NCBI GenBank assembly: GCA_937944055.1
Contig: CALDZJ010000075.1
Coordinates: forward strand, 1 to 35,940
DNA from: an uncultured Verrucomicrobiales bacterium
Lineage (GTDB): Bacteria; Verrucomicrobiota; Verrucomicrobiia; Verrucomicrobiales; Akkermansiaceae
Length of the DNA: 35,940 nucleotides
Direction: 5' to 3'
Shown: one piece after another, positions 1 to 8,835 of the stretch
How the letters are laid out: each line of letters opens with the position of its first letter
Numbering within the stretch: the stretch's first letter is position 1
The notes under the pieces: model-generated
Databases searched by the model: none
What the model was told of the DNA's origin: nothing
What the model saw: only the letters and a program-made list of their open reading frames with translations
Position numbers and translations under genes: made by a program

Positions 1-150
1 GTCCTCCAAGGAGGTAAATTTGCCGACTTCATCGATGCCCATACCGAACTCTTCGACTACATCGAGAGCTACTACAATCATCACCGGAAACACTCCTCAA
101 TTGGCTATAAAACTCCGGTCCAATTCGAAAACCTCTACTACCAAAACTAA
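1..150 (+). CDS. IS3-family transposase OrfB, C-terminal end (5' truncated by window edge)
   Basis: The reading frame is open from the first base and stops at TAA 148-150. The last ~50 residues contain the motif YYNHHRKHSSIGYKTP, characteristic of the C-terminal part of the DDE integrase core (rve/rve_3) of IS3-family OrfB transposases. The catalytic DD residues lie outside the window; what is visible is the region after the final catalytic Glu. It would catalyse excision and integration of the insertion sequence. It reads straight into a terminal-repeat-like sequence and then a broken restriction gene, so the IS appears to have landed in that gene. Family assignment is confident; the exact subgroup cannot be decided from this fragment. 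Confidence 0.9.
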   Translation, partial: VLQGGKFADFIDAHTELFDYIESYYNHHRKHSSIGYKTPVQFENLYYQN

Positions 151-183
151 CCAACAAGTGGTCCAGAAAATCCTTGCACCTCA
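1..183 (+). mobile_element. Right end of an IS3-family insertion sequence
   Basis: After the transposase stop at 150 there are only 33 bases before hsdR-like coding sequence resumes. This segment (151-183) ends in CACCTCA. Read from the outside inward on the other strand it begins TGAGGTGCAAGG and continues TTTTCTGGACCAC, which resembles IS3-group terminal inverted repeats with their TG...CA ends. The boundary at 183 is inferred from the terminal CA and from where the hsdR frame restarts. The left end and any 3-4 bp target duplication are outside the window. Confidence 0.7.
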
Positions 184-526
184 GAACTCCGCAGCAAGCG
201 CGAGCTGATTGAAAAATTTATTGATAGTAATCTTCCCAATCTCACAAACGCTGCCGAGATCCCTGACGCTTTGGAAGACTTTTGGGAACAAGAACGCGTG
301 GCCGCCTTCGATTCGCTCTCCAAAGAAGAAGGCCTCAATCCCGAGAAACTCGGGATCCGTCATCGACTGCTACGTCTACACCGGCAAAAAGCCCGAAAAG
401 GAACCGGACATCGTAGGTTTCATCGACAAGCCTCTCGGCATCCTCGACCGAGAGCCCACCAGCAATCGTATCTTCGACAAAGTGATCACCTTCGTGACAA
501 CCTTTATCAAAGGCATCGCGGCCTAG
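184..526 (+). pseudogene. hsdR: Type I restriction enzyme R subunit (HsdR) C-terminal remnant, frameshifted
   Basis: Immediately after the IS end, frame 1 encodes ELRSKRELIEKFI, followed by a segment ending GLNPEKLG. This matches the C-terminal helical domain of HsdR, the translocase/endonuclease subunit of type I restriction-modification systems. Around 345-357 the homology jumps to frame 2, continuing SVIDCYVYTGKKPEKE and ending TFIKGIAA at TAG 524-526, again HsdR-like. One frameshift (net +1) therefore separates the two halves, and the 5' part is cut off by the IS3 element. No hsdM or hsdS is visible downstream. The fragment is almost certainly non-functional. The family call rests on recognised residue patterns, not a search. 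Confidence 0.75.
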
Positions 527-600
527 CAATCCGCTCCTAAGCCGCTCAAGGACAAAGCTCTTAACACTTGTTTTTTCAGTGAATCTGCGCAGTCTTTGGG

Positions 601-3600
601 ATGCGTTGTTTTCACCCTTCGATGCTGTTCAGAAACCTATCGGGGACCGGCTTGGCTGGAGCCCACATTTTTGCAGCTCTTCTTCTCTCTTTCACGAATC
701 CGGCCTCAGGCGTGGAGCGGATCCAGCTTCCCTCTACTCAGGCCATTTCAAAGGACGGCAAGACGCTGATTTTTGCTTGGGCCGGGGACATTTGGACTTC
801 TTCAATTACGGGAGGAGAAGCTCAGCGTCTCACACACCACCCAGCCGAGGATGAGAATCCTAAAATCTCCCGTGATGGTGAATCGATCTTTTTCAACTCA
901 AATCGCAGCGGGTCGAATCAGGTTTTTCAAATCCCGATACAAGGCGGGAGCCCTCAGCAGATCACCTTCCACTCTGAAGGAAGCTTCCTCGAAGACGTGC
1001 ACCCCTCGAAGGACTTCATCTTAGTCAGCGGGCGACGCGATCATGCGGGGCGGCGGCCGAGCCGATTGCTTGAAAAAGCCACAAACCCAGGCCGTGACGA
1101 GCGGCTCCTCTTTAATGCCGATGCCCGTGGCGGCCGCTACTCACCTGATGGGACAAAGGTTCTCTTCCTCCGCGGCGGCGCTCCCACTTACCGCAAGGGC
1201 TATCGCGGCTCTCAGGCTGGCCGTATCTGGCTCTACGACCGCACGCAGAACTCCTTTAGCGAAACGATTAAGGACGAAAGCGGTTGCCGCTATCCGCTCT
1301 GGGCCCCTGATGGAGAATCCTTTTACTACGTGAGCGGCCGCTCTGGCTCCTTTAACATTTGGCATCACCGCTTCGGCCAGCCAACAGATCGCCAAATCAC
1401 TCAGCACCTCAATGATAGCGTCCTCGCTCCGACCCTCTCAAGAGATGGCTCCACCTTGATCTATCGCCACCTCTTTGACCTCTACTCTCTATCCACACAA
1501 AAGGACTCCCGTGCCTCTAAACTCTCACTCTACCATCGCAGCACGCTAGCGCACCCAGCGCAGGAATCCTTCAATCTCAACTCTACCCAAGATGCCACCG
1601 TGACCGCCTCTGGCCTAGAGTGGGCCTTCAGCGCGGGAGGGGAAATCTGGGCCATGGATACGGTGCTCAAAGAACCACAACGCCTCACGGACTCCCCCGC
1701 CTTAGAAGCTGATGTCTCATTCACGAAGAACGGGAAATTCCTCTACTATCAAAAGGACAATGGCGTGAGCGCAAACTACTGGCGCATGTCTAAGATCAAT
1801 GCCACCGACTTTTGGTGGACGGCCACGCAAGTTCAGCACGAGCCAGTGACGCAGGGCGCTCAGATGAAGTGGGGCTTCCAGCTAAGCCCCGATGAGAAGC
1901 AGATCAGCTATATCGAGTACCCCGGCACGCTTTGGATCGCCAACGCAGATGGCTCTGAAGCGCGTAAACTCATCGAGAAAGGCAGCGCAGCATCTTACGT
2001 TTGGTCTCCGGATGCTTGTCACCTCGCCTACTCCCTCTCTGATGAGAACTATAACCGGGATATCTATATCATCGCCACTGACGGTAAAAGTGAACCCGTC
2101 AATATCTCGCGCCACCCCGATACAGATTCTGAGCCCCGCTGGTCACCTGATGGTAAAATCCTAGCCTTCACAGGCCGTCGCCACTCGACCAGCACGGACC
2201 TCTTCTTCGTCCACCTGACGCGGGAGAGCCACTTCCGTAGCGAGCGTGACTCCCGCATCGAGTCAGCACGGAAAGCAATGCAGAAAGACCCCGCTTATCA
2301 GAAAAAGGACCCCAAGAAAAACACCGCAAAAGAAGACAAAGGAGACAAAGAAGAAGGGCTCGGCAAAAAAATCCTGAAAGGATTGGGGATCGCTAAAAAG
2401 GCAGAAAAAAAGAAGAAAAAAGATCATCATAAGCAAGGGCCACTCGATCTGGATGAGCTCCACAAACGCATCCAAAGGATCCCCGTAAATGGCCTCAATA
2501 TGAATCAACTCCGGTGGATGCCGGACTCAAAAAACATCACCTTCCAATCAGGCGGGAGCATCTACCAAGTGGAGGCTAAAGCCGGGGCTAGGCCGACCGT
2601 CATGAGCAAGGCAAACGGAACGATCGTGCGCTACGACGAAAAGGATAAAATGTACCTCCTCTCTAGCGGCTCCCCCGCCCGCTTCTCAAAAGGCCGCCTC
2701 AGCAAATACTCATTTAACTTCCCCTTCACGCGGGACCGCCAGCAGCATCAGCGCATGGGCTTCCGTCAAGCTTGGCGCACCTTGAGAGATTACTTCTACG
2801 ATCCTCGCCTCAATAATCGCGACTGGGAAGAAGTGCGGATGAAGTATGAACTCGCCGCGGCCCAAGCACCCACGAAGGAAAGCTATGCCCGTGTCATGGC
2901 ACTCATGCTTGGCGAGCTGAATGCTTCACATATGGGATTCTCCCCTAACCGTTTCCCTAAGGAATGGCGCTTTGATGAAGCTTGGCGCAGCGACACTCCC
3001 CATTTAGGAGTGCGGCTTGATGAGACTCGTCGCGTCAGCTACGTCCACCCGAATGGCCCGGCAGACCGACCAAAAAGCAGACTAGAAATCGGCGATCTCT
3101 TACTCAAGGTCGATGGCAAGGCCCTCCGCTCAGACCTCTCACTCACGCAAATGCTCAATGGCCGCCTAGACCGTGACATTATCCTAACAGTCAAAGCTGC
3201 CAAGGATGAGTCAGAACGAGAGGTCACGATCCGCCCTATCAGTCACGGCCAAGCCCGCGCGCTCGCAAATACCGCACATCTCGATGAGCGAAAGACCAGG
3301 GTGGAAAAAGCAAGCAAAGGAAAGCTCGGCTACCTGCACGTAGCTCGCATGAGGTGGGATGAGTTCGAGAAATTCGAGCAGCACATTTACGAGCGCGGCG
3401 CTGGGAAAGATGGCCTGATCATTGATGTCCGAGATAATGGCGGCGGAAACACCGCTGACCACCTTCTCACCGTCCTCACTCAGCCCCTCCACGCCTACAC
3501 CATCGGCCGGAATGGCAGCATCGGCTATCCGCAAGATCGTAGCGTTTACGCCAACTGGACGAAGCCCATCGTAGTGCTTTGTAATGAGAACTCCTTCTCC

Positions 3601-3930
3601 AATGCCGAGATCTTCGCCCATGCCATTAAGACCCTGAAACGCGGAAAAGTCATCGGCATCCAGACCGCAGGTGGAGTCATCTCGACCGGCTCCGCAACGA
3701 TCCTAGATCTCGGCCGCCTCCGCCTCCCTGGCCGTGGCTGGTTCCTCCCGAATAACGGGCAAGACATGGAACTCTACGGAGCGATTCCGGATGTCATCAT
3801 CGACGTCCAGCCAGATGATCTCCCCAGCGGAAAAGACCCTCAGCTGGACAAAGCGATCGAGGTCCTAAATCAGGAAGTCAAGGAACGCAGCCAGAAACTG
3901 GCCCCGCCCATCTACCGCTCACAGCGCTAA
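601..3930 (+). CDS. Tricorn protease homologue (S41 family, exported)
   Basis: This 1109-residue protein has a signal-peptide-like N-terminus (hydrophobic stretch at residues ~19-32, ending NPASG). Then come repeated WD40/PD40-like beta-propeller blades (SPDGTK, APDGES, SPDACH and SPDGKI motifs), a lysine-rich segment at ~565-620, a PDZ domain (~795-880, with HLGVRLDE and GDLLLKVDGK) and an S41 protease domain. The Tricorn catalytic residues are visible: Ser776-His777 (NASHMG), nucleophile Ser1000 in NSFSNAEIFAHA, and Glu1057 in MELYGAIPD. Tricorn enzymes are large peptidases that degrade oligopeptides; the exported form would act in the periplasm. Met8 (622) is an alternative start. It stands alone, with a pseudogene upstream and a convergent gene downstream. 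Confidence 0.9.
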   Translation: MRCFHPSMLFRNLSGTGLAGAHIFAALLLSFTNPASGVERIQLPSTQAISKDGKTLIFAWAGDIWTSSITGGEAQRLTHHPAEDENPKISRDGESIFFNSNRSGSNQVFQIPIQGGSPQQITFHSEGSFLEDVHPSKDFILVSGRRDHAGRRPSRLLEKATNPGRDERLLFNADARGGRYSPDGTKVLFLRGGAPTYRKGYRGSQAGRIWLYDRTQNSFSETIKDESGCRYPLWAPDGESFYYVSGRSGSFNIWHHRFGQPTDRQITQHLNDSVLAPTLSRDGSTLIYRHLFDLYSLSTQKDSRASKLSLYHRSTLAHPAQESFNLNSTQDATVTASGLEWAFSAGGEIWAMDTVLKEPQRLTDSPALEADVSFTKNGKFLYYQKDNGVSANYWRMSKINATDFWWTATQVQHEPVTQGAQMKWGFQLSPDEKQISYIEYPGTLWIANADGSEARKLIEKGSAASYVWSPDACHLAYSLSDENYNRDIYIIATDGKSEPVNISRHPDTDSEPRWSPDGKILAFTGRRHSTSTDLFFVHLTRESHFRSERDSRIESARKAMQKDPAYQKKDPKKNTAKEDKGDKEEGLGKKILKGLGIAKKAEKKKKKDHHKQGPLDLDELHKRIQRIPVNGLNMNQLRWMPDSKNITFQSGGSIYQVEAKAGARPTVMSKANGTIVRYDEKDKMYLLSSGSPARFSKGRLSKYSFNFPFTRDRQQHQRMGFRQAWRTLRDYFYDPRLNNRDWEEVRMKYELAAAQAPTKESYARVMALMLGELNASHMGFSPNRFPKEWRFDEAWRSDTPHLGVRLDETRRVSYVHPNGPADRPKSRLEIGDLLLKVDGKALRSDLSLTQMLNGRLDRDIILTVKAAKDESEREVTIRPISHGQARALANTAHLDERKTRVEKASKGKLGYLHVARMRWDEFEKFEQHIYERGAGKDGLIIDVRDNGGGNTADHLLTVLTQPLHAYTIGRNGSIGYPQDRSVYANWTKPIVVLCNENSFSNAEIFAHAIKTLKRGKVIGIQTAGGVISTGSATILDLGRLRLPGRGWFLPNNGQDMELYGAIPDVIIDVQPDDLPSGKDPQLDKAIEVLNQEVKERSQKLAPPIYRSQR

Positions 3931-4064
3931 AGACGAGAACACGGATAGCACACTGATTCTCCCCCTCTTGGATCTTGCCAACTTTGCAGACCCTGCGGAG
4001 TATGGACTCTAGTTCGAACAGGCCTCCCGCCCACTCGATTACCTGATGCAGTAAAAAACGCTAC

Positions 4065-4670
4065 TTACTTTCTTCTGCGTAGTCCTAGGAAACCGAGTCC
4101 GCTCAGACCTAAGAAGAAGAGGGACGATGGCTCTGGAATGCGAGCGAACTCCAAATCAGCTACTAAGTCGATAGGCTGATCTGATCGTCCATCAAGGCCT
4201 ACCGTGAAGCCGAATGTCGCCGCGTATTGGATGGCAGTCTTCCCCTCGATCAGAAATTCCTCTGAGACATTTTCAAAAGAATTCGAGGTAATATCATACA
4301 AAGTTTCATCATTAAACGAACCCAAGCGAACCCCGTTCCCAGTCCAATCATTCACTTCTCCAGGGCGATTTCTCCCATCCAAGATATAACTTACGTCAAC
4401 AGCTTGATTAAAGCCGAATGAAATTGATCCAGCCCCCCAAACCCCGAATCTTTCCGCAAAGTTCACACCCGCTTCCTTGTAGACGCCATCACCTTCGATG
4501 GTTAGCACCAGATTGGGTGAGTAAAATCCTAGATCATAAACTCCATTAATAGAGTCTGAATCGTTAAACCCCTGCGCCTCAAAGAAAGTTTGCAAGGAAG
4601 TTTGGGCGTTGGATTGGGATATTAAGACCATTCCGGCGCACGAAAGGGGTTTTTTTACGGATTTTTTCAT
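4065..4670 (-). CDS. PEP-CTERM sorting-signal protein of unknown function
   Basis: This exported protein of about 201 residues ends in IPEPSSLFFLGLSGLGFLGLRRRK. That is a classical PEP-CTERM tail: the PEP motif, a ~16-residue hydrophobic helix and an Arg/Lys cluster. Such proteins are recognised by an exosortase and linked to exopolysaccharide production or surface anchoring in Gram-negative bacteria; no exosortase is in this window. I chose the ATG at 4670 (MKKSVKK...) because it starts a signal peptide ending near SNAQ; an in-frame ATG at 4688 would add six residues. The middle region is rich in Gly, Asn and Asp, probably beta-structured, and not recognised. An AT-rich stretch at ~4760-4850 upstream probably holds the promoter. 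Confidence 0.85.
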   Translation of the reverse strand: MKKSVKKPLSCAGMVLISQSNAQTSLQTFFEAQGFNDSDSINGVYDLGFYSPNLVLTIEGDGVYKEAGVNFAERFGVWGAGSISFGFNQAVDVSYILDGRNRPGEVNDWTGNGVRLGSFNDETLYDITSNSFENVSEEFLIEGKTAIQYAATFGFTVGLDGRSDQPIDLVADLEFARIPEPSSLFFLGLSGLGFLGLRRRK

Positions 4671-4688
4671 AATTAAGGGATCATTCAT

Positions 4689-5062
4689 TGCGTCGTCGTA
4701 ATTTTTTGTAAATTACCGCGCACGAAATGAGATCAAGCTAATGCCCCACACACCCAAAACCGTCAATTTAAATCAATCACTTTAAAATATATAATAAATA
4801 ATGATTAATTTAATTAATAAGTTATTTAAGTATAAAACATAACTTTAATTTCACTGATTGTTCGACAAGATGACAAGAGACTGAATCTAGCCCAGTCTTG
4901 GCCCCTTCTTAACTGAGCTGCTCTGCACGGTTTTAGAAGGAGAGTGGGTGAAGTGGTAACAGAGGAAGGTGGCTTCCGGTTCTGCTTGGCCGCATTAATC
5001 TGCTGCAGCGGATCATCCCTGATCATTCCTAAGCACTCAGGCGATGATTCTTTGATAAAAAA
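4689..5062. other. Intergenic region between PEP-CTERM gene and tRNA-Leu
   Basis: About 370 bases with no convincing gene. The part at ~4770-4850 is strikingly AT-rich (runs of TTAATTTAATTAAT type) compared with its GC-rich surroundings, and probably carries the promoter of the leftward PEP-CTERM gene. The stretch next to the tRNA has TTTTTT just past the tRNA 3' end (on the minus strand), which may end its transcript. An 87-codon open frame here overlaps the tRNA and has no protein-like features. Confidence 0.5.
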
Positions 5063-5145
5063 TACCTCCGGCCGGGATCGAACCGGCACGACCTAGGGTC
5101 AATGGATTTTAAATCCACAGCGTCTACCAATTCCGCCACGGAGGC
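5063..5145 (-). tRNA. tRNA-Leu (anticodon UAA)
   Basis: The minus strand folds as a class II tRNA of 83 nt. The 7-bp acceptor stem is GCCTCCG with CGGAGGT, including one G-U pair, and the discriminator is A. The D-arm contains TTGGTAGACGC, and the anticodon arm is GTGGA/TCCAT around the loop TTTAAAA, giving anticodon UAA (plus-strand 5109-5111). A long variable arm (TTGACCCTAGGTCGT) and the T-arm GCCGGTTCGATCCCGGC follow. CCA is not encoded. A T-rich run follows the 3' end. Type II structure plus UAA makes leucine unambiguous. Confidence 0.97.
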
Positions 5146-5326
5146 CTCTCATTGCTGAAAGTTGGCAGAGTCTTTGACAGAGTGCGGGACTTGGCAAGTC
5201 TGTTTGCAATCCAGTTTCAAGATTCAGTTTCATTCCCTAAAAAATGCCTCCTCCGGCTCGAGTTCCGCCTTCTTCCCTCGCTATTAAAACTCGACGCTTC
5301 TGCCCCATCATTCAGACTCCTTGACG

Positions 5327-6472
5327 ATGTCGATGAATCCACGCGGTGCTGCCTTTCTCGGTGCCGCAGTGGCTCTGACAGTCGCAGGCTTACTTCTGAT
5401 CGATGGGGTCCTGATCTCACTGGGAGTGGCGGGCTTTCTCCTCATCATCATTATCATTATTTTTGGCCGCTGGAACCTCTCCCGGATCGAGCTACAACTC
5501 AGTGCTCCGAGCCGCGTTTTTGCGGATACCCCCTTCGACTTACATCTCACTCAGCACAATCGGCGTCAACTCTTCGACGCCTACGGAATAGAGCTCCAGC
5601 TCCGCCTCTCAAAAACTGCTGCAATCCATTCACACGCCGCTTGGACCGCGGCCCGTTCATCGTCCACAAGTAAGCTGCGCGGATCCATTTCCAGACGGGG
5701 AGCCGCTTCCCAACACCCCTGCACCCTTTCTTCATCTTTTCCGCTTGGCCTTTTCTGCTTCCGTAAGAAAACGAGCGCAGCACAAGAAATTCTCGTTTTT
5801 CCAAAGCCTCTCGTTCCGCAAGAATTCTTCGCCAATGGGGAGTTCGATGACGCTTGGAATGGCGAGGGACACCAAGCGGGAGATGCCCCGGGAGAGCCTC
5901 GTGGCCTCCGCCCCTATCGCCCCGGCGACCGAGCAAAGCAAATTCACTGGCCCTCCACGATCCGCTCTCTCACGCGGGGGCGCAGCCCACGGGTGCGCGA
6001 GTATGATCCACCCGGCCTCCGCCCACGGGAGGCCACCGTGCTCTTCCATAGTTTTGGCACGGATCACACCCTGATCCGCACGGATCTCTTTGAGCGGGCT
6101 CTCTCGCTGGTCTGCGGCACTCTGAGGCACCTGCGCGGCATCGGCGTCCCCACCAACCTGCGCGCTGATTTTCTCGCTTGGAGAGAGCAAGCAAGTTTTC
6201 ACTCGAGCGCTTGGAGCGAGACTCTCACTCTGCTGGCTCGTGCCCAAAGAGCGCACGATACTGAGGCCCACGATTTGGTCTCAGAAATTGATTCTCTCCC
6301 GGCCGAGCGAGCCTTAGTCATCATTTCCGATATGCCACCAGAGGCTTGGCGCCACATTCTCCCAGCCCGCAAGGTCCTCATCGTAGATATCCAGCAACAC
6401 CGCTACCGTAAGAGGGATCTGAGTTTCAGGCCGAAGCCTAGCTCTCCAAAAAAAACCGGCATCAGGAGCTGA
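5327..6472 (+). CDS. DUF58 domain protein (MoxR-associated type)
   Basis: This 381-residue protein opens with two hydrophobic segments (residues ~8-50, including a run of six isoleucines) that anchor it in the membrane, followed by a cytoplasmic region. The DUF58 hallmark GLRPYRPGDRAKQIHWPSTIR appears near residues 195-215, and a VWA-like strand (RALVIISDMP) lies near 325. DUF58 proteins usually sit beside a MoxR AAA+ ATPase and a transglutaminase-like membrane protein and are thought to help assemble or fold metal-dependent or envelope proteins. Neither partner is next to it here, which is unusual. The start at 5327 is preferred over TTG 5321; neither has a Shine-Dalgarno sequence. Confidence 0.85.
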   Translation: MSMNPRGAAFLGAAVALTVAGLLLIDGVLISLGVAGFLLIIIIIIFGRWNLSRIELQLSAPSRVFADTPFDLHLTQHNRRQLFDAYGIELQLRLSKTAAIHSHAAWTAARSSSTSKLRGSISRRGAASQHPCTLSSSFPLGLFCFRKKTSAAQEILVFPKPLVPQEFFANGEFDDAWNGEGHQAGDAPGEPRGLRPYRPGDRAKQIHWPSTIRSLTRGRSPRVREYDPPGLRPREATVLFHSFGTDHTLIRTDLFERALSLVCGTLRHLRGIGVPTNLRADFLAWREQASFHSSAWSETLTLLARAQRAHDTEAHDLVSEIDSLPAERALVIISDMPPEAWRHILPARKVLIVDIQQHRYRKRDLSFRPKPSSPKKTGIRS

Positions 6473-6492
6473 ACTCCTAAGAATTTAGCGCG

Positions 6493-6711
6493 ATGCTTTC
6501 CGCCGGAGTGAGGGAGGGCGGAACCTCTCTGGCAGCGCCTCCCTATTCAAGAAAAATGGGGGCCACGCTGGCAGTGCTTTGCGCTCTTTTCATGCTTTGC
6601 GCTCTTTTTTTAATCGAGAATCTCTACCACCACGCGGCGATTTTGGCGGCGATTTTGCTCGTTGGTATTTGGGACCATCGGCTCGGCAAGACCTACCCCG
6701 CGCGACTTTAG
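6493..6711 (+). CDS. Possible small membrane protein overlapping the ompA-type gene antisense
   Basis: This 72-codon frame begins 20 nt after the DUF58 stop and encodes two hydrophobic segments (ATLAVLCALFMLCALFLI and AAILAAILLVGIW). It could be a small membrane partner of DUF58. However, its last ~100 bases lie opposite the conserved C-terminal end of the OmpA-domain gene, and its first segment comes from a 16-bp sequence repeated at 6575-6590 and 6593-6608. I recognise no family. It may be a chance frame. Confidence 0.22.
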   Translation: MLSAGVREGGTSLAAPPYSRKMGATLAVLCALFMLCALFLIENLYHHAAILAAILLVGIWDHRLGKTYPARL

Positions 6712-8835
6712 GCGATCTTCTTTAATCCCTTTCTCGATGAGGAAATCTTGCAAGGCCTTTGCGCGTTGCTGACTCAAGCGGAGGTTGCCCTCCGCGCTAC
6801 CGAGATCACATGTGTGTCCGATGATTTCAAAGCGGGCTTCTGGGAAAAGTTGGAGGACCTTCTGCACCTGAGTGAGGACGCGGGCTTGCTGAGCGGTGAC
6901 ATCTGCCTCGCCTTTGGCGTAACGGACGGGATCGATCTTTGCGGTTTCGCGTTTGAACTGGTTGAGCTGCTTGTTGGCCACCGTGGCACTGATTTGGAGC
7001 TTTCCTAGGTCTGCCCGGGTCTTCTTTAAATCGGCCTCACGTTTCGCCAAATCGGCAGCGAGCTTTTCCTTTTCTTTCGTAAGCCGTTCTAGGTCTTTGC
7101 TGAGGTCGGGCTTCTGGGCCATTTCGCTTAGTTTCGCCACTTCAGCACGCATCTTTTTGAGCGCATCATCTCGCTGCTTTATTTCGCCGCTGAGCTTGGC
7201 TTTTTCCTTTTCCATCGCGGCGGCTGCGCTGTCGAGATTTGCATAATCTCTCTCTAGCTTTTTTGCTTTGCTCGCTGCTGCCTCGGCCTTTTTTAGCGCG
7301 ATTTGTGAGTTGGCGAGGGATTTGCGCAGGGTCTGGCTTTCGGCCATGATCTTCTGGCTCTCCGCAGAGAGTTCCTCCTTCTTAGCGAGGTTCATCATCG
7401 CTTCCTTCAGCTTTGTGCCCGCATCGAGGTGAGCAGCCTGCGCTTCCTTCAACTGCGTATTTAAAAGGTCACGTTCATCGACTAAGGCTTCGATTTTTTG
7501 GCCCAGTTCTGCGGCTTCCTTGATTTCACCAGCGTTCTGAGCCATTTGCTCGTTCAGCGCATCCATCTCAGCTTTGCTTTTTGCGACTTGCTCCTTTTGG
7601 GAGTCGAGCTGTGCGCGTAGGTCGGCATTTTGCTTTTGAAGCTGGGCGCTTTTCTCCGCTCTTTTACGAGTTTCGGCGAGCTCCACTTGGGTTGATTTGA
7701 GGAGATCGCGAGATTTTAAGAGCTCTTCTTGCGCCCTTACGATTGTTTGAGCGAGTTCATCACGCTCGGTTGTGAGGGCTTGTTTCTGCTCTCCGAGGCG
7801 AGTCACCTCCGCCATGGCGTTCTTATTTTTGGCGAGCTCTTCCTGCATCGCGCTGATGCTTTTTTGAACGGTCGCAATCTCTTTTTGCAGGGCGCTTTGC
7901 TTCTGGGTAAGAGTGGTATTTTCTTTTTTGAGGCCCTGAGCATTTGCGGTGCTTTCTTTGAGTTTCTTTTTCAAGTCATCACGCGCTTTGATGAGAACTG
8001 GGACGTCGAGCGAGCGCTTCATCTCGGCCGCTAGATCAGCACGCAGAGCGTCTAATTCCTTTCCCCGGGTGGCCAAGAGTCCCTTCAGGCGGTCTTGCTC
8101 GCTCTTCAGTTTTTCTGCGGTGGCCATCACTCCTTTGCTATGGGCTTGCTCGACTTTGAGCTTCCGTAGATTGATTTCTTGGGCGGCCAGTTTCTCCTTA
8201 AGCGCGCTCGTCTCCTTCTCTAGGGCGGCGACCCGCTCCTGGGCTTCTTGCTGTCCTTTTTCAGCCTTTTCCGCGCGGGCCATCAGGCCTTGGAGCTTGC
8301 CAAGAAGAGCATCCCGCTCACCCCTGATGGTCTGCAACTCACCGAGCATGGTGGCATTTTTTTCTTCCTGATCTTTCAGGGAGGCCTCGAGAGATTTTCC
8401 CTTTGCTTCGAGTTGCTGCACTCTCAGGACTTGGGCTTTAGCGACGAGGAGATTCTGCCTCTCTTGGTAAAGTTCATTACGCAAATTAGTAAGATCCTGC
8501 TTTAAAAGGGTCTGACCCGCAGCCTTCTCTTGCCCCTTCTTAGCCTCGGCCGTTTTAAGTTGCGCGGTGACCTCGCGGAGGCGGCCTTGCAATTCCTTAA
8601 CCTTACTGGATTGATCCTCGACGACGGGGCGATTGATCAGCGCAGCGTATTCCTGCTGCAGCTTCCCATAGTCCGCTAAGGTGCGCCCAAAATCAGCCTC
8701 AAGAGTGATCACGAGATCAATGAGGCGCTCGCGATCTTTTTGGATTTTCGCGATTTCTTCTCCGCCCTCGTGCGCACTCAGCTGGGGTAGCACTTGCAGA
8801 GCAAGCACCATGCAAAGCGTCAAAATATTCTTCAT
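6610..8835 (-). CDS. OmpA-domain envelope protein with very long coiled coil
   Basis: The protein is 741 residues from ATG 8835, chosen because it starts a signal peptide (MKNILTLCMVLALQVLPQLSA). An in-frame upstream ATG at 8904 would bury that signal behind 23 residues. Residues ~30-625 are an almost continuous heptad-rich coiled coil dominated by Lys, Glu, Ala, Leu and Gln. The last ~110 residues form an OmpA-like peptidoglycan-binding domain, with GHTCDLGSAEGNLRLSQQRA and NRRQNRRVVVEI. It probably spans the periplasm, holding peptidoglycan with the C-terminal domain while the rod reaches a membrane or partner. It is monocistronic, divergent from the TPR-redoxin gene across a ~350-nt gap. 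Confidence 0.88.
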   Translation of the reverse strand: MKNILTLCMVLALQVLPQLSAHEGGEEIAKIQKDRERLIDLVITLEADFGRTLADYGKLQQEYAALINRPVVEDQSSKVKELQGRLREVTAQLKTAEAKKGQEKAAGQTLLKQDLTNLRNELYQERQNLLVAKAQVLRVQQLEAKGKSLEASLKDQEEKNATMLGELQTIRGERDALLGKLQGLMARAEKAEKGQQEAQERVAALEKETSALKEKLAAQEINLRKLKVEQAHSKGVMATAEKLKSEQDRLKGLLATRGKELDALRADLAAEMKRSLDVPVLIKARDDLKKKLKESTANAQGLKKENTTLTQKQSALQKEIATVQKSISAMQEELAKNKNAMAEVTRLGEQKQALTTERDELAQTIVRAQEELLKSRDLLKSTQVELAETRKRAEKSAQLQKQNADLRAQLDSQKEQVAKSKAEMDALNEQMAQNAGEIKEAAELGQKIEALVDERDLLNTQLKEAQAAHLDAGTKLKEAMMNLAKKEELSAESQKIMAESQTLRKSLANSQIALKKAEAAASKAKKLERDYANLDSAAAAMEKEKAKLSGEIKQRDDALKKMRAEVAKLSEMAQKPDLSKDLERLTKEKEKLAADLAKREADLKKTRADLGKLQISATVANKQLNQFKRETAKIDPVRYAKGEADVTAQQARVLTQVQKVLQLFPEARFEIIGHTCDLGSAEGNLRLSQQRAKALQDFLIEKGIKEDRLKSRGVGLAEPMVPNTNEQNRRQNRRVVVEILD

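Noticed and set aside
3211-3621. 136-codon leftward open frame
   Set aside because: It is antisense to the catalytic domain of the Tricorn homologue.
4826-5089. 87-codon leftward open frame
   Set aside because: It overlaps the 3' part of tRNA-Leu and shows no protein-like features.
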